A stretch of 64,000 nucleotides of DNA, from assembly GCF_050314555.1 (NCBI RefSeq), contig NZ_JBNPNH010000002.1:248001-312000 (forward strand), given 5' to 3'. Position 1 is the first letter of the stretch. Each line of letters starts with the position of its first letter. The DNA comes from Spyradosoma sp004558035 (GTDB lineage Bacteria > Verrucomicrobiota > Verrucomicrobiia > Opitutales > UBA953). Under the pieces are notes generated by a model. The model ran no database searches. It saw only the letters and a program-made list of their open reading frames with translations, and was not told the origin of the DNA. Of this stretch, positions 17,112-24,673 are shown piece after piece. The position numbers and the translations under genes are program-made.

Positions 17112-18248
17112 ATGTCCGGAGCCTTTCAAGTCATCGCGCGCCGCTGGCGGCCGCAGCAGTTCGACGAAATCGTCGGCCAGGAACACATCGTCCGCACGCT
17201 GAAGAACGCCATCGAGACCGGGCGCATCGGGCACGCGTATCTCTTCGTCGGGCCGCGGGGCACGGGCAAGACGACGACCGCGCGCATCTTCGCCAAGGCG
17301 CTCAACTGCACCGGCGGCCCGAGCGTCGCTCCCGCCCCGGACGATCCGATCTGCAAAGCGATCACGGACGGCTCCTGCATGGACGTCATCGAAATCGACG
17401 CCGCGACGAACCGCTCCATCGAGGACGCCAAGCAGATCCGCGAGGAATGCTATTTCGCGCCCGCGCAGTGCCGCTTCAAGATCTACATCATCGACGAAGT
17501 CCACCAGCTTTCCAAGGACGCGTTCAACGCGCTGCTGAAGGTCATCGAAGAGCCGCCGCCGCACGTCAAGTTCATCTTCGCGACGACCGAGGCGGACAAG
17601 GTGCTCGAAACGATCACGTCGCGCTGCCAGCGCTTCGAGTTCCAGCCGATCCCGGAGGCGAAGATCGCCGCGCGCCTGCGCCGGATCACGGAGACCGACG
17701 GCGTGGAGGCGAGCGACGACGCGCTCTTCGCCATCGCACGGCTCGCCAACGGCGGCATGCGCGACTCGCAGTCGATTCTCGACCAGGTGATTTCCTTCTG
17801 CGGCAAAAAAATTTCCGAAAAGGACGTGCTCGACATCTACGGGCTCGCGTCGAAGGAGCAGATCGAAGGGCTCGCCGCCGCGCTCGCCGCCGCCGACTAC
17901 GCCGCCGTCGTCCGCTACGCCGACGCGTTCGTCGAGGAAGGGCGCGACCTGCTGCGCGTGCTCAAGCACACGCAGGCGCGCGTCCGCGAGGCGCTGTTGG
18001 ATTCGATCCGGGAACGCGGCGTCTCCTCCCTGCTCGGCACCGCGATGCGCACGGAGCAGCTGCTGCGCATGCTCGACACGCTGCAGGCGGGCGAGAGCGG
18101 CGTGAAGCTCGGGCTGTCCGAGCGCGCGAATTTCGAGGTCTGCCTGCTGAAGGCCGTCGAGCAAAGTCGAACGCGGGCGATCGACGCGCTCATCAAGGAC
18201 ATCGCAGGACTCGCCGCGGGAACGCCCGACGACGCAAAAAAAAAATGA
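17112..18248 (+). CDS. dnaX: DNA polymerase III gamma subunit (short dnaX product)
   Basis: The clamp-loader ATPase. Start at ATG 17112 (FQVIARRWRPQQFDEIVGQ is the classic N-terminus). Walker A GPRGTGKT at residues 47-54, VIEIDAATNRSIEDAK, Walker B IIDEVHQL, sensor TTEADKV and SRCQRFEF are all present. The usual zinc module (C-x8-C-x2-C-x2-C) is reduced: only NC and ICKAI align, plus a stray GSC. The frame ends at TGA 18246-18248 directly after ten A, giving 378 residues ending KKK. A long in-phase continuation exists in the +1 frame, so this is the gamma-like form of a two-product gene. Confidence 0.93.
   Translation: MSGAFQVIARRWRPQQFDEIVGQEHIVRTLKNAIETGRIGHAYLFVGPRGTGKTTTARIFAKALNCTGGPSVAPAPDDPICKAITDGSCMDVIEIDAATNRSIEDAKQIREECYFAPAQCRFKIYIIDEVHQLSKDAFNALLKVIEEPPPHVKFIFATTEADKVLETITSRCQRFEFQPIPEAKIAARLRRITETDGVEASDDALFAIARLANGGMRDSQSILDQVISFCGKKISEKDVLDIYGLASKEQIEGLAAALAAADYAAVVRYADAFVEEGRDLLRVLKHTQARVREALLDSIRERGVSSLLGTAMRTEQLLRMLDTLQAGESGVKLGLSERANFEVCLLKAVEQSRTRAIDALIKDIAGLAAGTPDDAKKK
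18236..18245 (+). promoter_or_regulatory. A10 slippery run: probable programmed slippage site in dnaX
   Basis: Ten consecutive A sit immediately before the zero-frame TGA in an otherwise very GC-rich gene. Loss of one A (or gain of two) in the mRNA, or +1 ribosomal shifting, joins the frame to a 160-residue open extension. Thermus dnaX uses A9 transcriptional slippage in the same place, and E. coli uses ribosomal frameshifting on A6G. AGCGC-GGC-GCGCT just after the stop can form a small hairpin. Confidence 0.7.
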
Positions 18249-18732
18249 GCGCGGCGCGCTGAGCGAAAAATTCCGCGCCGCGAACGCCGCGCTGAAGGAC
18301 GCCCGCCGCCGCGACGCGCAGCGTTTTTCCGCCTCGCTCGAAACCCTCGAACGCCTTTCGCGGGAACGCCGCGCCGCCGCCGAAGCGCGCGCGGCCGCCG
18401 CTCCCGAGCCGCCTCCCGCGGAAAACGCCGCGCCCGACGACGCGCCGTTCCCGCAATACGATCCCGCCGCCGAGGCGAGCTTCGACGTCGCGTCCGATTT
18501 CCCCGAGCTCGACGACGCGCCCGCGCCCGCGAAAATCGGCATCACCCTCGAACAGGCGCTCGCGCGGGTTCCCGCCGAAGTGGTCGCGTTCGTCCGCGAA
18601 CGCTTCCGCGCCGAGTTCTCCGTGCTGCGCCGTCCCGGCAAAGTCTATTCCTTCCGCGAAGACGCCGCCGAGACGGAATCCCTCTCCGACGCGGACGACG
18701 AGCTTCCCGAGGACGTCTCCGACGACGTCTGA
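18244..18732 (+). CDS. dnaX: dnaX tau-specific C-terminal extension (reached by frameshift)
   Basis: In the frame +1 to gamma, reading is open from the A-run to TGA 18730-18732, about 162 residues, with no start codon of its own that would give a sensible protein. The peptide begins NERGALSEKFRAANAALKDA and has a charged helical part, an Ala/Pro/Asp-rich linker, a folded-looking segment (ITLEQALARVPAEVVAFV, RAEFSVLRRPGKVYSF) and a very acidic tail. This order (ATPase, linker, terminal domain, acid tail) fits tau, which binds DnaB and the polymerase. Codon choice is the same as in gamma, arguing against a decayed remnant. Confidence 0.75.
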   Translation, partial: NERGALSEKFRAANAALKDARRRDAQRFSASLETLERLSRERRAAAEARAAAAPEPPPAENAAPDDAPFPQYDPAAEASFDVASDFPELDDAPAPAKIGITLEQALARVPAEVVAFVRERFRAEFSVLRRPGKVYSFREDAAETESLSDADDELPEDVSDDV

Positions 18733-18792
18733 CGTTCCCGCCGCGCGCGCGCCCGTTTCCCTTTTCCCGCAAACCCAAAAACGCTTTTCCCC

Positions 18793-19287
18793 ATGATGAA
18801 AAATTTCGGTTCCCCGCTGAAGATCGGCGTCATCTCCGACACGCACGGATTTCTGCGTCCGGAAGTCTTCGACGTGTTCTCGTCGGTCGATCACATTCTG
18901 CACGCCGGCGACGTCTGTTCCGACGACGTGCTCGCCGAACTCTCGCGCCTCGCGCCCGTCTCCGCCGTGCGCGGCAATTCCGACTTCACGCCGAAATGCC
19001 GCAAGCTGCCGCTCTTCGACGTCGTGAAGATCGGGCGCGCGGAAATATTTCTGCACCACGGGCACGTGGACGCGTTCGACGGCATGCCCGCAGGCGTGAA
19101 CATCATCGTCTCCGGACACACGCACCTGCCGCGCGTGGAGCTTTTCGGCGGCATTCTCCGCGTGAATCCGGGCAGCGCCGGCCCGCGCCGACCGAGCGTT
19201 CCCGTCTCGGTCGCGGTCATCACGATCTACAACCGCGCGCGTTCCGCCGAAATCATCGAGCTCCCCGAACCCTGCGAACAGCCCTGA
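18793..19287 (+). CDS. YfcE/MJ0936-type metallophosphoesterase
   Basis: A 164-residue calcineurin-like phosphodiesterase. All metal-binding motifs are visible in order: DTHG, GDVC, GNSD, HHGH and SGHTH, ending with the family's NPGSAGPRR. YfcE enzymes hydrolyse phosphodiester model substrates in vitro; the natural substrate is unsettled. ATG at 18793 is followed at once by a second ATG (18796), and either may be used. It lies 60 bases downstream of the dnaX tau stop, on the same strand. Confidence 0.88.
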   Translation: MMKNFGSPLKIGVISDTHGFLRPEVFDVFSSVDHILHAGDVCSDDVLAELSRLAPVSAVRGNSDFTPKCRKLPLFDVVKIGRAEIFLHHGHVDAFDGMPAGVNIIVSGHTHLPRVELFGGILRVNPGSAGPRRPSVPVSVAVITIYNRARSAEIIELPEPCEQP

Positions 19288-19831
19288 GCGCCGCGGCGGA
19301 GACGCGGACGTCTCCGAACACGAACGGGAACGGAAAGGAGGGCGAGCGTCCCGCTTGCCCTCGAAATCCTTCCCCGCAAAAACTCCTCTTTAAGCTTTTC
19401 TGAAAACCGCAAAGTCAAAGGAAGTTAAGGAAAGTTTTATAGGGGGGGGGCGTGGCTTCACGCTTCTCTTACTTGCCGCTTCCTCGAAATCCGTCCGCAC
19501 AAACTCCCCTTTAAGCTTTTTCCGCGCCCCGACGGGGCGCAACAAGCGTAACCCCATGCGCGCGACGAAGCGCGCGCTTGGGGAAAAACCCGCACCTGCG
19601 ACGCGCCTGAAAGGCGCAACCGTCCGATGCGTTCGACGTTTTCCCGACACGACGTTCCCGCAGGGCAGTTGCGCTTTTCAAGCGCGTGTTTTTTGCGCGG
19701 ACACGCCCCAAGCGGCGTCGCCGCATGGGGTTATTTTTGTTCCGCATTTCATGCGGACACTTGAGGGCGAAGGTATTCCTGCCGCTTCTTTGGCTTCTTT
19801 GAAATCCTTCCGCACAAATCAAGCGTTTATT
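19288..19831. repeat. Multi-hairpin mosaic repeat region
   Basis: No gene is supported here. The stretch is a chain of short inverted repeats: a GGAGGGCGAGCG / CGCTTGCCCTC hairpin near 19338, a run of nine G at 19443-19451, CCCCGACGGGG near 19529, CCCCATGCG ... CGCTTGGGG near 19553, GCGCCTGAAAGGCGC near 19603, GCGCTTTTCAAGCGC near 19668, and CCCCAAGCGGC / GCCGCATGGGG near 19709. The last part is the reverse complement of the unit repeated at 35.84 and 36.28 kb, so the element occurs in both orientations. Confidence 0.7.
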
Positions 19832-20260
19832 TCAGCTAAAACAGCGTCCCGGCGCGCCCGCGGAGTTTTTCCTGCGGGCGCGGGAACGCGAGCGGATCGA
19901 GCCGGGGACGCCGAGGCGCGGGTCGCCGCGCAGGATGAGGCGCACGAGCTTTTCGGCGGTCGCCTCGTAGTCGTCCGCGGAGGCGCCGAGGCAGAGCCAT
20001 TTTTTCAGAAGGTAATGCGGCGCGAGCGAGGGAAATTCCGCGACGAGCAAAGCGTGAAATTCCGGCGAGGTCGGAATCAGCAGGCCTTCGCCGTCTTCGT
20101 CCTTCGCGGGAACGTAGAGCAGAACGTTTTTGTCGCCGAGGTAGAACGACCAGCAGCCGAACGTGCGCCGCACGGAAAAGTCCGCGCGGGAACGCAGCGG
20201 CTCGATCAGCCATTCGCAGGGTGTTTCGTCGCGGGAACGCCGGCAGGGGGTGAATTTCAT
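19832..20260 (-). CDS. Hypothetical protein, weakly TfoX-N-like
   Basis: Start taken at CAT 20258-20260 (MKFTPCRRSRDETPCEWL, 142 aa) because the upstream residues are poorly conserved in character. The segment FSVRRTFGCWSFYLGDKNVLLYV resembles the beta-hairpin region of TfoX N-terminal domains (MFGG-x-GLY), and YLLKKWLCLGASADDYEATAEKLVRLILRGDPRLG looks like the following helices. The match is loose, so no function is assigned. The last 20 residues are Arg-rich and run into the repeat region, so the true C-terminus could differ from an ancestral one. Confidence 0.5.
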   Translation of the reverse strand: MKFTPCRRSRDETPCEWLIEPLRSRADFSVRRTFGCWSFYLGDKNVLLYVPAKDEDGEGLLIPTSPEFHALLVAEFPSLAPHYLLKKWLCLGASADDYEATAEKLVRLILRGDPRLGVPGSIRSRSRARRKNSAGAPGRCFS

Positions 20261-20304
20261 CGGGGAAACAAAAAAAAGAAACGAGCGCGTCCGGTTCAAA
20301 TTTT

Positions 20305-20348
20305 CGGGGCCCGGAATCCGAAAGCGCGCCTTCGGATTTCGGGCCCCG
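20305..20348. terminator. Long stem-loop downstream of tdh
   Basis: Two 20-base arms (20305-20324 and 20329-20348) pair with two mismatches around a CGCG loop; the outer stem is CGGGGCCCG / CGGGCCCCG. It lies between the tdh stop (20384) and the next minus-strand gene (20260). On the minus strand the stem is followed by AAAATTTG rather than a clean T-run, so it may be a terminator or an RNA-stabilising hairpin. Confidence 0.55.
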
Positions 20349-20383
20349 TCTTTAAGCTTTAAGCCTTAAATTTAAGCTTTCTC

Positions 20384-21415
20384 TCAAATCTTGCTCCAGT
20401 CGAGAATGACCTTGCCCGCGGTGCCGTCGAGCATCGCCTTGAAGCCGGCGTCGAACTCCGTGTAGGGCAGATGGTGCGTGATGATCGGCGAAACGTCCAT
20501 GCCCGCCTGAATCAGCGCCATCATCTTGTACCACGTTTCGAACATTTCGCGGCCGTAGATGCCCTTCATCGTGAGGCCCTTGAAGATGAGCTTGCTCATG
20601 TCGATCGCCGCGTTTCCGGGAGGAATCCCGAGCTGCGCGATGCGGCCGCCGCACGACATCACGTCGAGCATGCCGTTGAGCGCGTGCACGTTGCCGGACA
20701 TTTCCAGACCCACGTCGAAGCCTTCCGTCATGCCGAGCTGCTTCATCACGTCGTGGAGCGAGGTGGTCATCGTGTTCACGGCGAGCGTCGGGCCCATCTT
20801 CTTGGCGAGCGCGAGACGCGTGTCGTTCACGTCCGTGATGACGACGTAGCGCGCTCCCGCGGCCTTGGCGAGCGCGATCGCCATGATGCCGATCGGTCCC
20901 GCGCCGGTGATGAGCACGTCTTCGCCGACGAGGTTGAACGAAAGCGCCGTGTGCGCCGCGTTGCCGAGCGGGTCGAGAATCGAGACGATGTCGTCCGGAA
21001 TGTCGTCGGGCACGGGAACGACGTTCTTCGCCGGCAACGAAAGCAGTTCCGCGAACGCGCCCGGGCGGTTCACGCCGACGCCCTTCGTGTTCGGGCAGAG
21101 GTGGCGGCGTCCCGCGCGGCAGTTGCGGCAGTAGCCGCACACGATGTGACCTTCGCCGGAAACGCGCTGCCCGACCTTGAGATGCCTGATGTTTTCGCCG
21201 ATCTTTTCGATGTGACCGACGTACTCGTGGCCGACGACCATCGGCACGGGAATCGTCTTCTGCGACCACTCGTCCCACTTGTAGATGTGCACGTCGGTGC
21301 CGCAGATGGCGGTTTTCTTGATGCGGATCAGCACGTCGTCCGGGCCGCATTCGGGCTCGGGAACGTCCATCAGCCAGAGTCCGGGTTTCGCTTCTTTCTT
21401 AACGAGAGCTTTCAT
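20384..21415 (-). CDS. tdh: L-threonine 3-dehydrogenase
   Basis: A zinc-dependent medium-chain dehydrogenase converting threonine to 2-amino-3-ketobutyrate, 343 residues as in E. coli Tdh. Catalytic zinc site: AICGTDVHIYKWDEW and GHEYVG. The structural zinc loop has four Cys (CGYCRNC and the C of HLCPN). The NAD Rossmann motif GAGPIGIMAIALAKA, then VITDVNDTRLALAKKMG, matches. The C-terminal GREMFETWYKM segment is Tdh-specific. No kbl partner is in the window. Monocistronic in appearance. Confidence 0.95.
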   Translation of the reverse strand: MKALVKKEAKPGLWLMDVPEPECGPDDVLIRIKKTAICGTDVHIYKWDEWSQKTIPVPMVVGHEYVGHIEKIGENIRHLKVGQRVSGEGHIVCGYCRNCRAGRRHLCPNTKGVGVNRPGAFAELLSLPAKNVVPVPDDIPDDIVSILDPLGNAAHTALSFNLVGEDVLITGAGPIGIMAIALAKAAGARYVVITDVNDTRLALAKKMGPTLAVNTMTTSLHDVMKQLGMTEGFDVGLEMSGNVHALNGMLDVMSCGGRIAQLGIPPGNAAIDMSKLIFKGLTMKGIYGREMFETWYKMMALIQAGMDVSPIITHHLPYTEFDAGFKAMLDGTAGKVILDWSKI

Positions 21416-21546
21416 GATTTTTTCGGATGTTTTTCAAAAAAGGTGTTGCCGAATGAAGCCCGCATTTTAGGACGATTCCCCGAATACGAAAACAAAAAAA
21501 TCACTCCGCCGCGCCGCGCGGGAAAAACGGCTTGACGCGGGGAGGG

Positions 21547-21563
21547 ATAGGGGGTAGCCCTAT
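21547..21563 (+). promoter_or_regulatory. Probable CsoR/FrmR-family operator
   Basis: ATAGGGGGTAGCCCTAT ends one base before the repressor's first ATG. Its inverted ATAGGG / CCCTAT ends flanking a G-rich centre are the style of site bound by CsoR/RcnR/FrmR/InrS proteins. A TTGACG -35-like word (21532-21537) lies just upstream, so bound repressor would cover the -10 region. This supports autoregulation and metal-induced expression of the efflux genes downstream. Confidence 0.65.
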
Positions 21564-21860
21564 ATGCAGACGATGAACAAGAACGGACATTCGCACTGCC
21601 GCACCCCGGAGATGAAGAAAAAGCTCGTCTCGCGCCTGCGCCGCATCGAGGGGCAGACGCGCGCGCTGCAGCAGATGATCGAGGACGACCGCGAATGCGT
21701 CGAGATCCTGCGCCTCATCGCCTCCGTCTCGGGCGCCCTGCGCGGCGCGTGGACGGAAGTGCTCAACGACCACCTTTCCAGCTGCATCCGCGAATCCGTC
21801 GCGAACAAGGACATGAGCCAGCTCGACGAGCTCATCGCCCTGCTGAAGAAAACGCACTGA
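21564..21860 (+). CDS. CsoR/FrmR-family metal-sensing repressor
   Basis: A 98-residue all-helical DUF156 repressor: MKKKLVSRLRRIEGQTRALQQMIEDD, then ECVEILRLIASVSGALRGAWTEVL, NDHLSSCIRESV. Candidate ligands are Cys45 (DREC), His70 (NDH) and Cys74 (SSC), the C-H-C pattern of copper-sensing CsoR, plus an N-terminal HSHC that could extend the site as in RcnR/FrmR. Copper is the first guess, but nickel, cobalt or formaldehyde sensing cannot be excluded. ATG 21573 is an alternative start. It heads the RND efflux gene set. Confidence 0.9.
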   Translation: MQTMNKNGHSHCRTPEMKKKLVSRLRRIEGQTRALQQMIEDDRECVEILRLIASVSGALRGAWTEVLNDHLSSCIRESVANKDMSQLDELIALLKKTH

Positions 21861-22010
21861 GGGTCCCGCAGTATGAGACTTTCCAGAGATACCCGAAATC
21901 GCCGGAAGAAAGCTCCTGCGGAGCTGTTTATGGTTTATCGTTCAGCGTTTATTTCTCTCAACCATAAACCTTCAACAATAAACGGCGCGAAGCGCTTCGC
22001 CTGACGTTCC
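21861..22010. repeat. Spacer element with low-complexity inverted arms
   Basis: GTTTATGGTTTATCGTT (about 21927-21943) pairs loosely with AACCATAAACC ... AATAAAC (about 21959-21983). Inside and beside the arms are the small hairpins AGCTCC-TGC-GGAGCT (about 21911-21925) and GCGAAGCGCTTCGC (about 21986-21999). The same hairpins and arm words recur at 23.95-24.02 kb. Confidence 0.6.
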
Positions 22011-22451
22011 ATGCGCATTTTCCGCGACATATTTCTGTGCTTCGCCCTGCTGCTGACGCTCGTCGGCAACACGGCGACGACGACCGCGTGCTTCGCCGAC
22101 GGAGAAATCTCCTTCGTCGGGAACGCCGCGTGCGCGGAAACGCGGGAAACGGCGCACGCCGACCGCCGCGCGGGAACGCCCTGCGCGCACGACGCGGACG
22201 CCGGCGGCGATTTCCGCGCGCCGCACGAACCGCTGACCGTCGCGCTCGACGACGACCTCGCCGCCGCCGCGTGCCCGAACGGCGTTCCCGCGCCGGACGC
22301 GTTTTTCTTCGCCGAATTCTTCTTTGCGCTTTTCGACGCCGCCGCGCTCCACGCGCGCGCGGTTCCGTCGGCGTTCCCGCCCGGGGACGACGCGCTTCTC
22401 GCCCTGCTCCGCGCGCCGAACCGCGCGGGCGTGCTCCCGCTACTGGCGTAG
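22011..22451 (+). CDS. Small exported Cys/His-containing protein of the efflux locus
   Basis: A 146-residue protein with an N-terminal signal sequence (RIFRDIFLCFALLLTLVGNTATTTACFA). The mature part has several Cys and His (AACAETRETAHADR, PCAHDADAGG) and an acidic middle (VALDDDLAAAACP), then a hydrophobic AEFFFALFDAAALHA segment. I recognise no family. Position directly between the metal-sensing repressor and the outer-membrane channel suggests a periplasmic metal-binding or accessory role (inference). Confidence 0.55.
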   Translation: MRIFRDIFLCFALLLTLVGNTATTTACFADGEISFVGNAACAETRETAHADRRAGTPCAHDADAGGDFRAPHEPLTVALDDDLAAAACPNGVPAPDAFFFAEFFFALFDAAALHARAVPSAFPPGDDALLALLRAPNRAGVLPLLA

Positions 22452-22617
22452 CCCGCGGCGCGCGCATTTTTCCGACGGAAAGGGCGTTCCCGCGCCGCTT
22501 TCCGTGCATCCCCTTCTTTTTTCACGAAAAGGAAATCCGCGGAAGTTCCGCCTCGGCTCGCCTTCCCGCTTTCCCGAAAAAAGAAAATTTCCCCCTTCAA
22601 AAAAAACGAAACGAATC

Positions 22618-23916
22618 ATGAGAAAAAAATTTTACGTCCTCTGCCTGCCCGCGCTGATGCTGTCGGCGTGCGCGAGCTACGAGGAGCGCCCGATCGACCT
22701 CGGGCGCGAAGCCGTCGCGTGGCGGGAACTCTCCGACGCCGTCGCGCGGGAGCGCACGGAACTCACGTTCGCCGACGCGAAGCTGATCGGGCTCGCGCTC
22801 AATCCCGAACTGAACCGCGCTCGCGCGAGCCTCGCCAAGAGCCGCGCCGTGCGCGACGCCTCCGGCTGGTGGGAAGATCCCGCGGTCTCGTTCTCCGTCA
22901 AGCGCGTGCTGAACACGAGCGCGCAGCCGTGGGCGTACACGCCGGGCGCGTCGCTGACGATTCCGGTGACGGGCCTTCCCGCGCTCGCCGAGGAGGCCGC
23001 CGAGCGCTACGCCGAAGCGGACTACTGGACGCTCGTCCAGGCGGAACTCGATTTCGCCGCCGGGCTCGCCGAGATGTGGACGGACTGCGCCGTCGTCGAG
23101 GCGAAACTGCGCGTCGCCGGGCTTTACCTGCTCAACGCCCGCGAGGAACGCGCGCGTCTGGAACGCCTTTTCGACGCCGGCGAAGTCACCGCCGCCGAAC
23201 TGCAGAAGGAAAACGACCGCGTCAACGCCGCCGAGCTGGAAAAGCGCGACCTCGACGCGCGCTTCGTGGACGTGCGTTCCCGCATCGCCGCGCAGCTCGG
23301 CCTGGCGCCGACCGTCGCTCGCGCGCTGAAGCTCGACGCCGCGCTGCCCGCGGGCGTTCCCGCCGCCGCGCCTTCGCCGACGCCGGAAGAGCTCGCCGAG
23401 CTCCCGCGCGTCCGCGCCGCCCTCGCCCGCTACTCCGCGAGCGAAACCGCGCTGAAGACGGAAATCCGCCGGCAGTATCCGGAGCTCTCGCTCTCGCCGA
23501 GCTACGAGCTCGACGGGAACGACGAGTTCGCGGATTCGTTCACGCTCGGCGTCGGCTTCACGCTCCCGCTGTGGAACCGCAACCGCCTCGGCGTCGCGGA
23601 GGCGGAGGGCAAGCGCGAGGTCGTGCGCATCGAGACGCTCGCGCTGTGGCAGGATCAGTTTCACCTGCTGCGCCGCCTCGAGGCCGAGCAGGAAATCGCG
23701 GAAAACCACTGCCGCGCGCAGGAGACGCGTTCCCGCGATTTTCTGCGCCGCACGGAAAAGATCTACGCGGAAATCGACGCCGGGGAAACGCTCCCGACCG
23801 CGCTTTCCGAAGCCGCCGCACAGAATTTCACCGCCTCGCTCGCCTACTGCGACGCGCTCGGCGATTTTCTGAAGGCGCGGATCAGAATCGAAGCGCTGAA
23901 AGCGCGGAGAAAGTAA
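22618..23916 (+). CDS. TolC/CusC-family outer membrane efflux lipoprotein
   Basis: A 432-residue outer-membrane factor. Start at ATG 22618; the leader RKKFYVLCLPALMLSAC has a lipobox (LSAC), so the protein is lipid-anchored like CusC. Two related long-helical halves are seen (LAKSRAVRDASGWWEDP, then VGFTLPLWNRNRLGVAEAEG), typical of TolC-like channels. It is the third gene of the metal-efflux locus and should dock with the adaptor and RND pump encoded downstream. Confidence 0.88.
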   Translation: MRKKFYVLCLPALMLSACASYEERPIDLGREAVAWRELSDAVARERTELTFADAKLIGLALNPELNRARASLAKSRAVRDASGWWEDPAVSFSVKRVLNTSAQPWAYTPGASLTIPVTGLPALAEEAAERYAEADYWTLVQAELDFAAGLAEMWTDCAVVEAKLRVAGLYLLNAREERARLERLFDAGEVTAAELQKENDRVNAAELEKRDLDARFVDVRSRIAAQLGLAPTVARALKLDAALPAGVPAAAPSPTPEELAELPRVRAALARYSASETALKTEIRRQYPELSLSPSYELDGNDEFADSFTLGVGFTLPLWNRNRLGVAEAEGKREVVRIETLALWQDQFHLLRRLEAEQEIAENHCRAQETRSRDFLRRTEKIYAEIDAGETLPTALSEAAAQNFTASLAYCDALGDFLKARIRIEALKARRK

Positions 23917-24101
23917 ATGGAGACTAGGAGCTAGTAACTGGTAACTGGTAGCTCCTTCGGAGCTGTTTATGGTTGTTTAGAAAAATAAACCTTAAACAAT
24001 AAACAGCGCGAAGCGCTTCACTGCTCCAGTCACAAGTTACCAGTTACCAGCCACCTCGTAAACACAACCCCCTTACACAAAAAAACGAACATAGAAAAAT
24101 C
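23917..24101. repeat. Spacer element with ACTGGTAACTGGTA arms
   Basis: The left arm (about 23925-23952, TAGTAACTGGTAACTGG) is complementary to the right arm (about 24028-24049, CAAGTTACCAGTTACCAG). The core has the same AGCTCC-TTC-GGAGCT and GCGCGAAGCGCTTC hairpins as the 21.9 kb spacer. A long stem-loop between co-directional genes of one operon could set mRNA stability or differential expression. Confidence 0.65.
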
Positions 24102-24518
24102 ATGAACAAAAAATTCTTCCTCATTCTTTCAATCGCGGTCGCGACGCTCGCGTCCGCCTGTTCAAGCGTTCCCGCGGATGCGCCCGCGGCGGTCTTTTCC
24201 GTCGCCGCGACGGAATCCGGCGCTCCCGCGTTCCCGCTGCACGAAACGACGCGCGTGTTCTACGAACGCGGGAACGCCGACGCCCGCGCCGCCGCGCTCG
24301 AGTTCTGCGCCGAAGCGAAGACGCGCTTCGGTCTCGCGCTCAAGGCGGAAGGCCTGCGTCCGCACGGCTCGCGCAACGACAATTCCGTGATCTTCGCCGC
24401 GGACGACGCCTCGGCGACGGAAGCCTTTTCGCTCCGCGTCACGGAAGCGCATCTGGAGATTTCCGCCCGCACCGCCGAAGGCTTTTCCGCCGGAATCGGG
24501 AAGGCGCTCGAAAAGTGA
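24102..24518 (+). CDS. Lipoprotein consisting of a lone GH20b-like domain
   Basis: A 138-residue lipoprotein (leader to SAC, Cys20). The mature part reads like the small non-catalytic domain 2 of family 20 beta-hexosaminidases: a first strand FPLHETTRVFYERG, a helix (AALEFCAEAKTRFGL), then FSLRVTEAHLEISARTAEGFSAGIGKALE, matching the usual Y-x-L-x-V-x-x-x-x-I-x-I-x-A-x-x-x-x-G-x-x-x-G pattern. The catalytic barrel is absent. It lies inside the RND efflux locus, an unexpected place. The domain call is by pattern; the function is unknown. Confidence 0.6.
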   Translation: MNKKFFLILSIAVATLASACSSVPADAPAAVFSVAATESGAPAFPLHETTRVFYERGNADARAAALEFCAEAKTRFGLALKAEGLRPHGSRNDNSVIFAADDASATEAFSLRVTEAHLEISARTAEGFSAGIGKALEK

Positions 24519-24673
24519 CAAGTGACTGGATGAACAGCTTAAAAGCTTAAAAGTCTAAAAGCTTAAAAAGAAATTCCTCTTTTCAACTTTTAAGCTCTTC
24601 AGCTCTTAAACTTTCTCCTGTCACTTTTCACCTGTCACTTGCCACCTGAATTGTCACCAAACCCACTTTTTCC
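24519..24673. repeat. Spacer element with AAGCTTAAAAG arms
   Basis: Nested inverted repeats: an outer GTGACAAGTGAC / GTCACTTGCCAC pair and inner AAGCTTAAAAG ... CTTTTAAGCT pairs, each arm itself a degenerate tandem repeat. Same architecture, different wording, as the neighbouring spacers. Confidence 0.6.

Noticed and set aside
18249..18732. Separate gene or pseudogene after dnaX
   Set aside because: No usable start codon or ribosome-binding site. The frame joins dnaX exactly at the A10 run and has undisturbed codon use, which fits a tau extension better than decay. A sequencing error remains possible and is stated as a refuting test.
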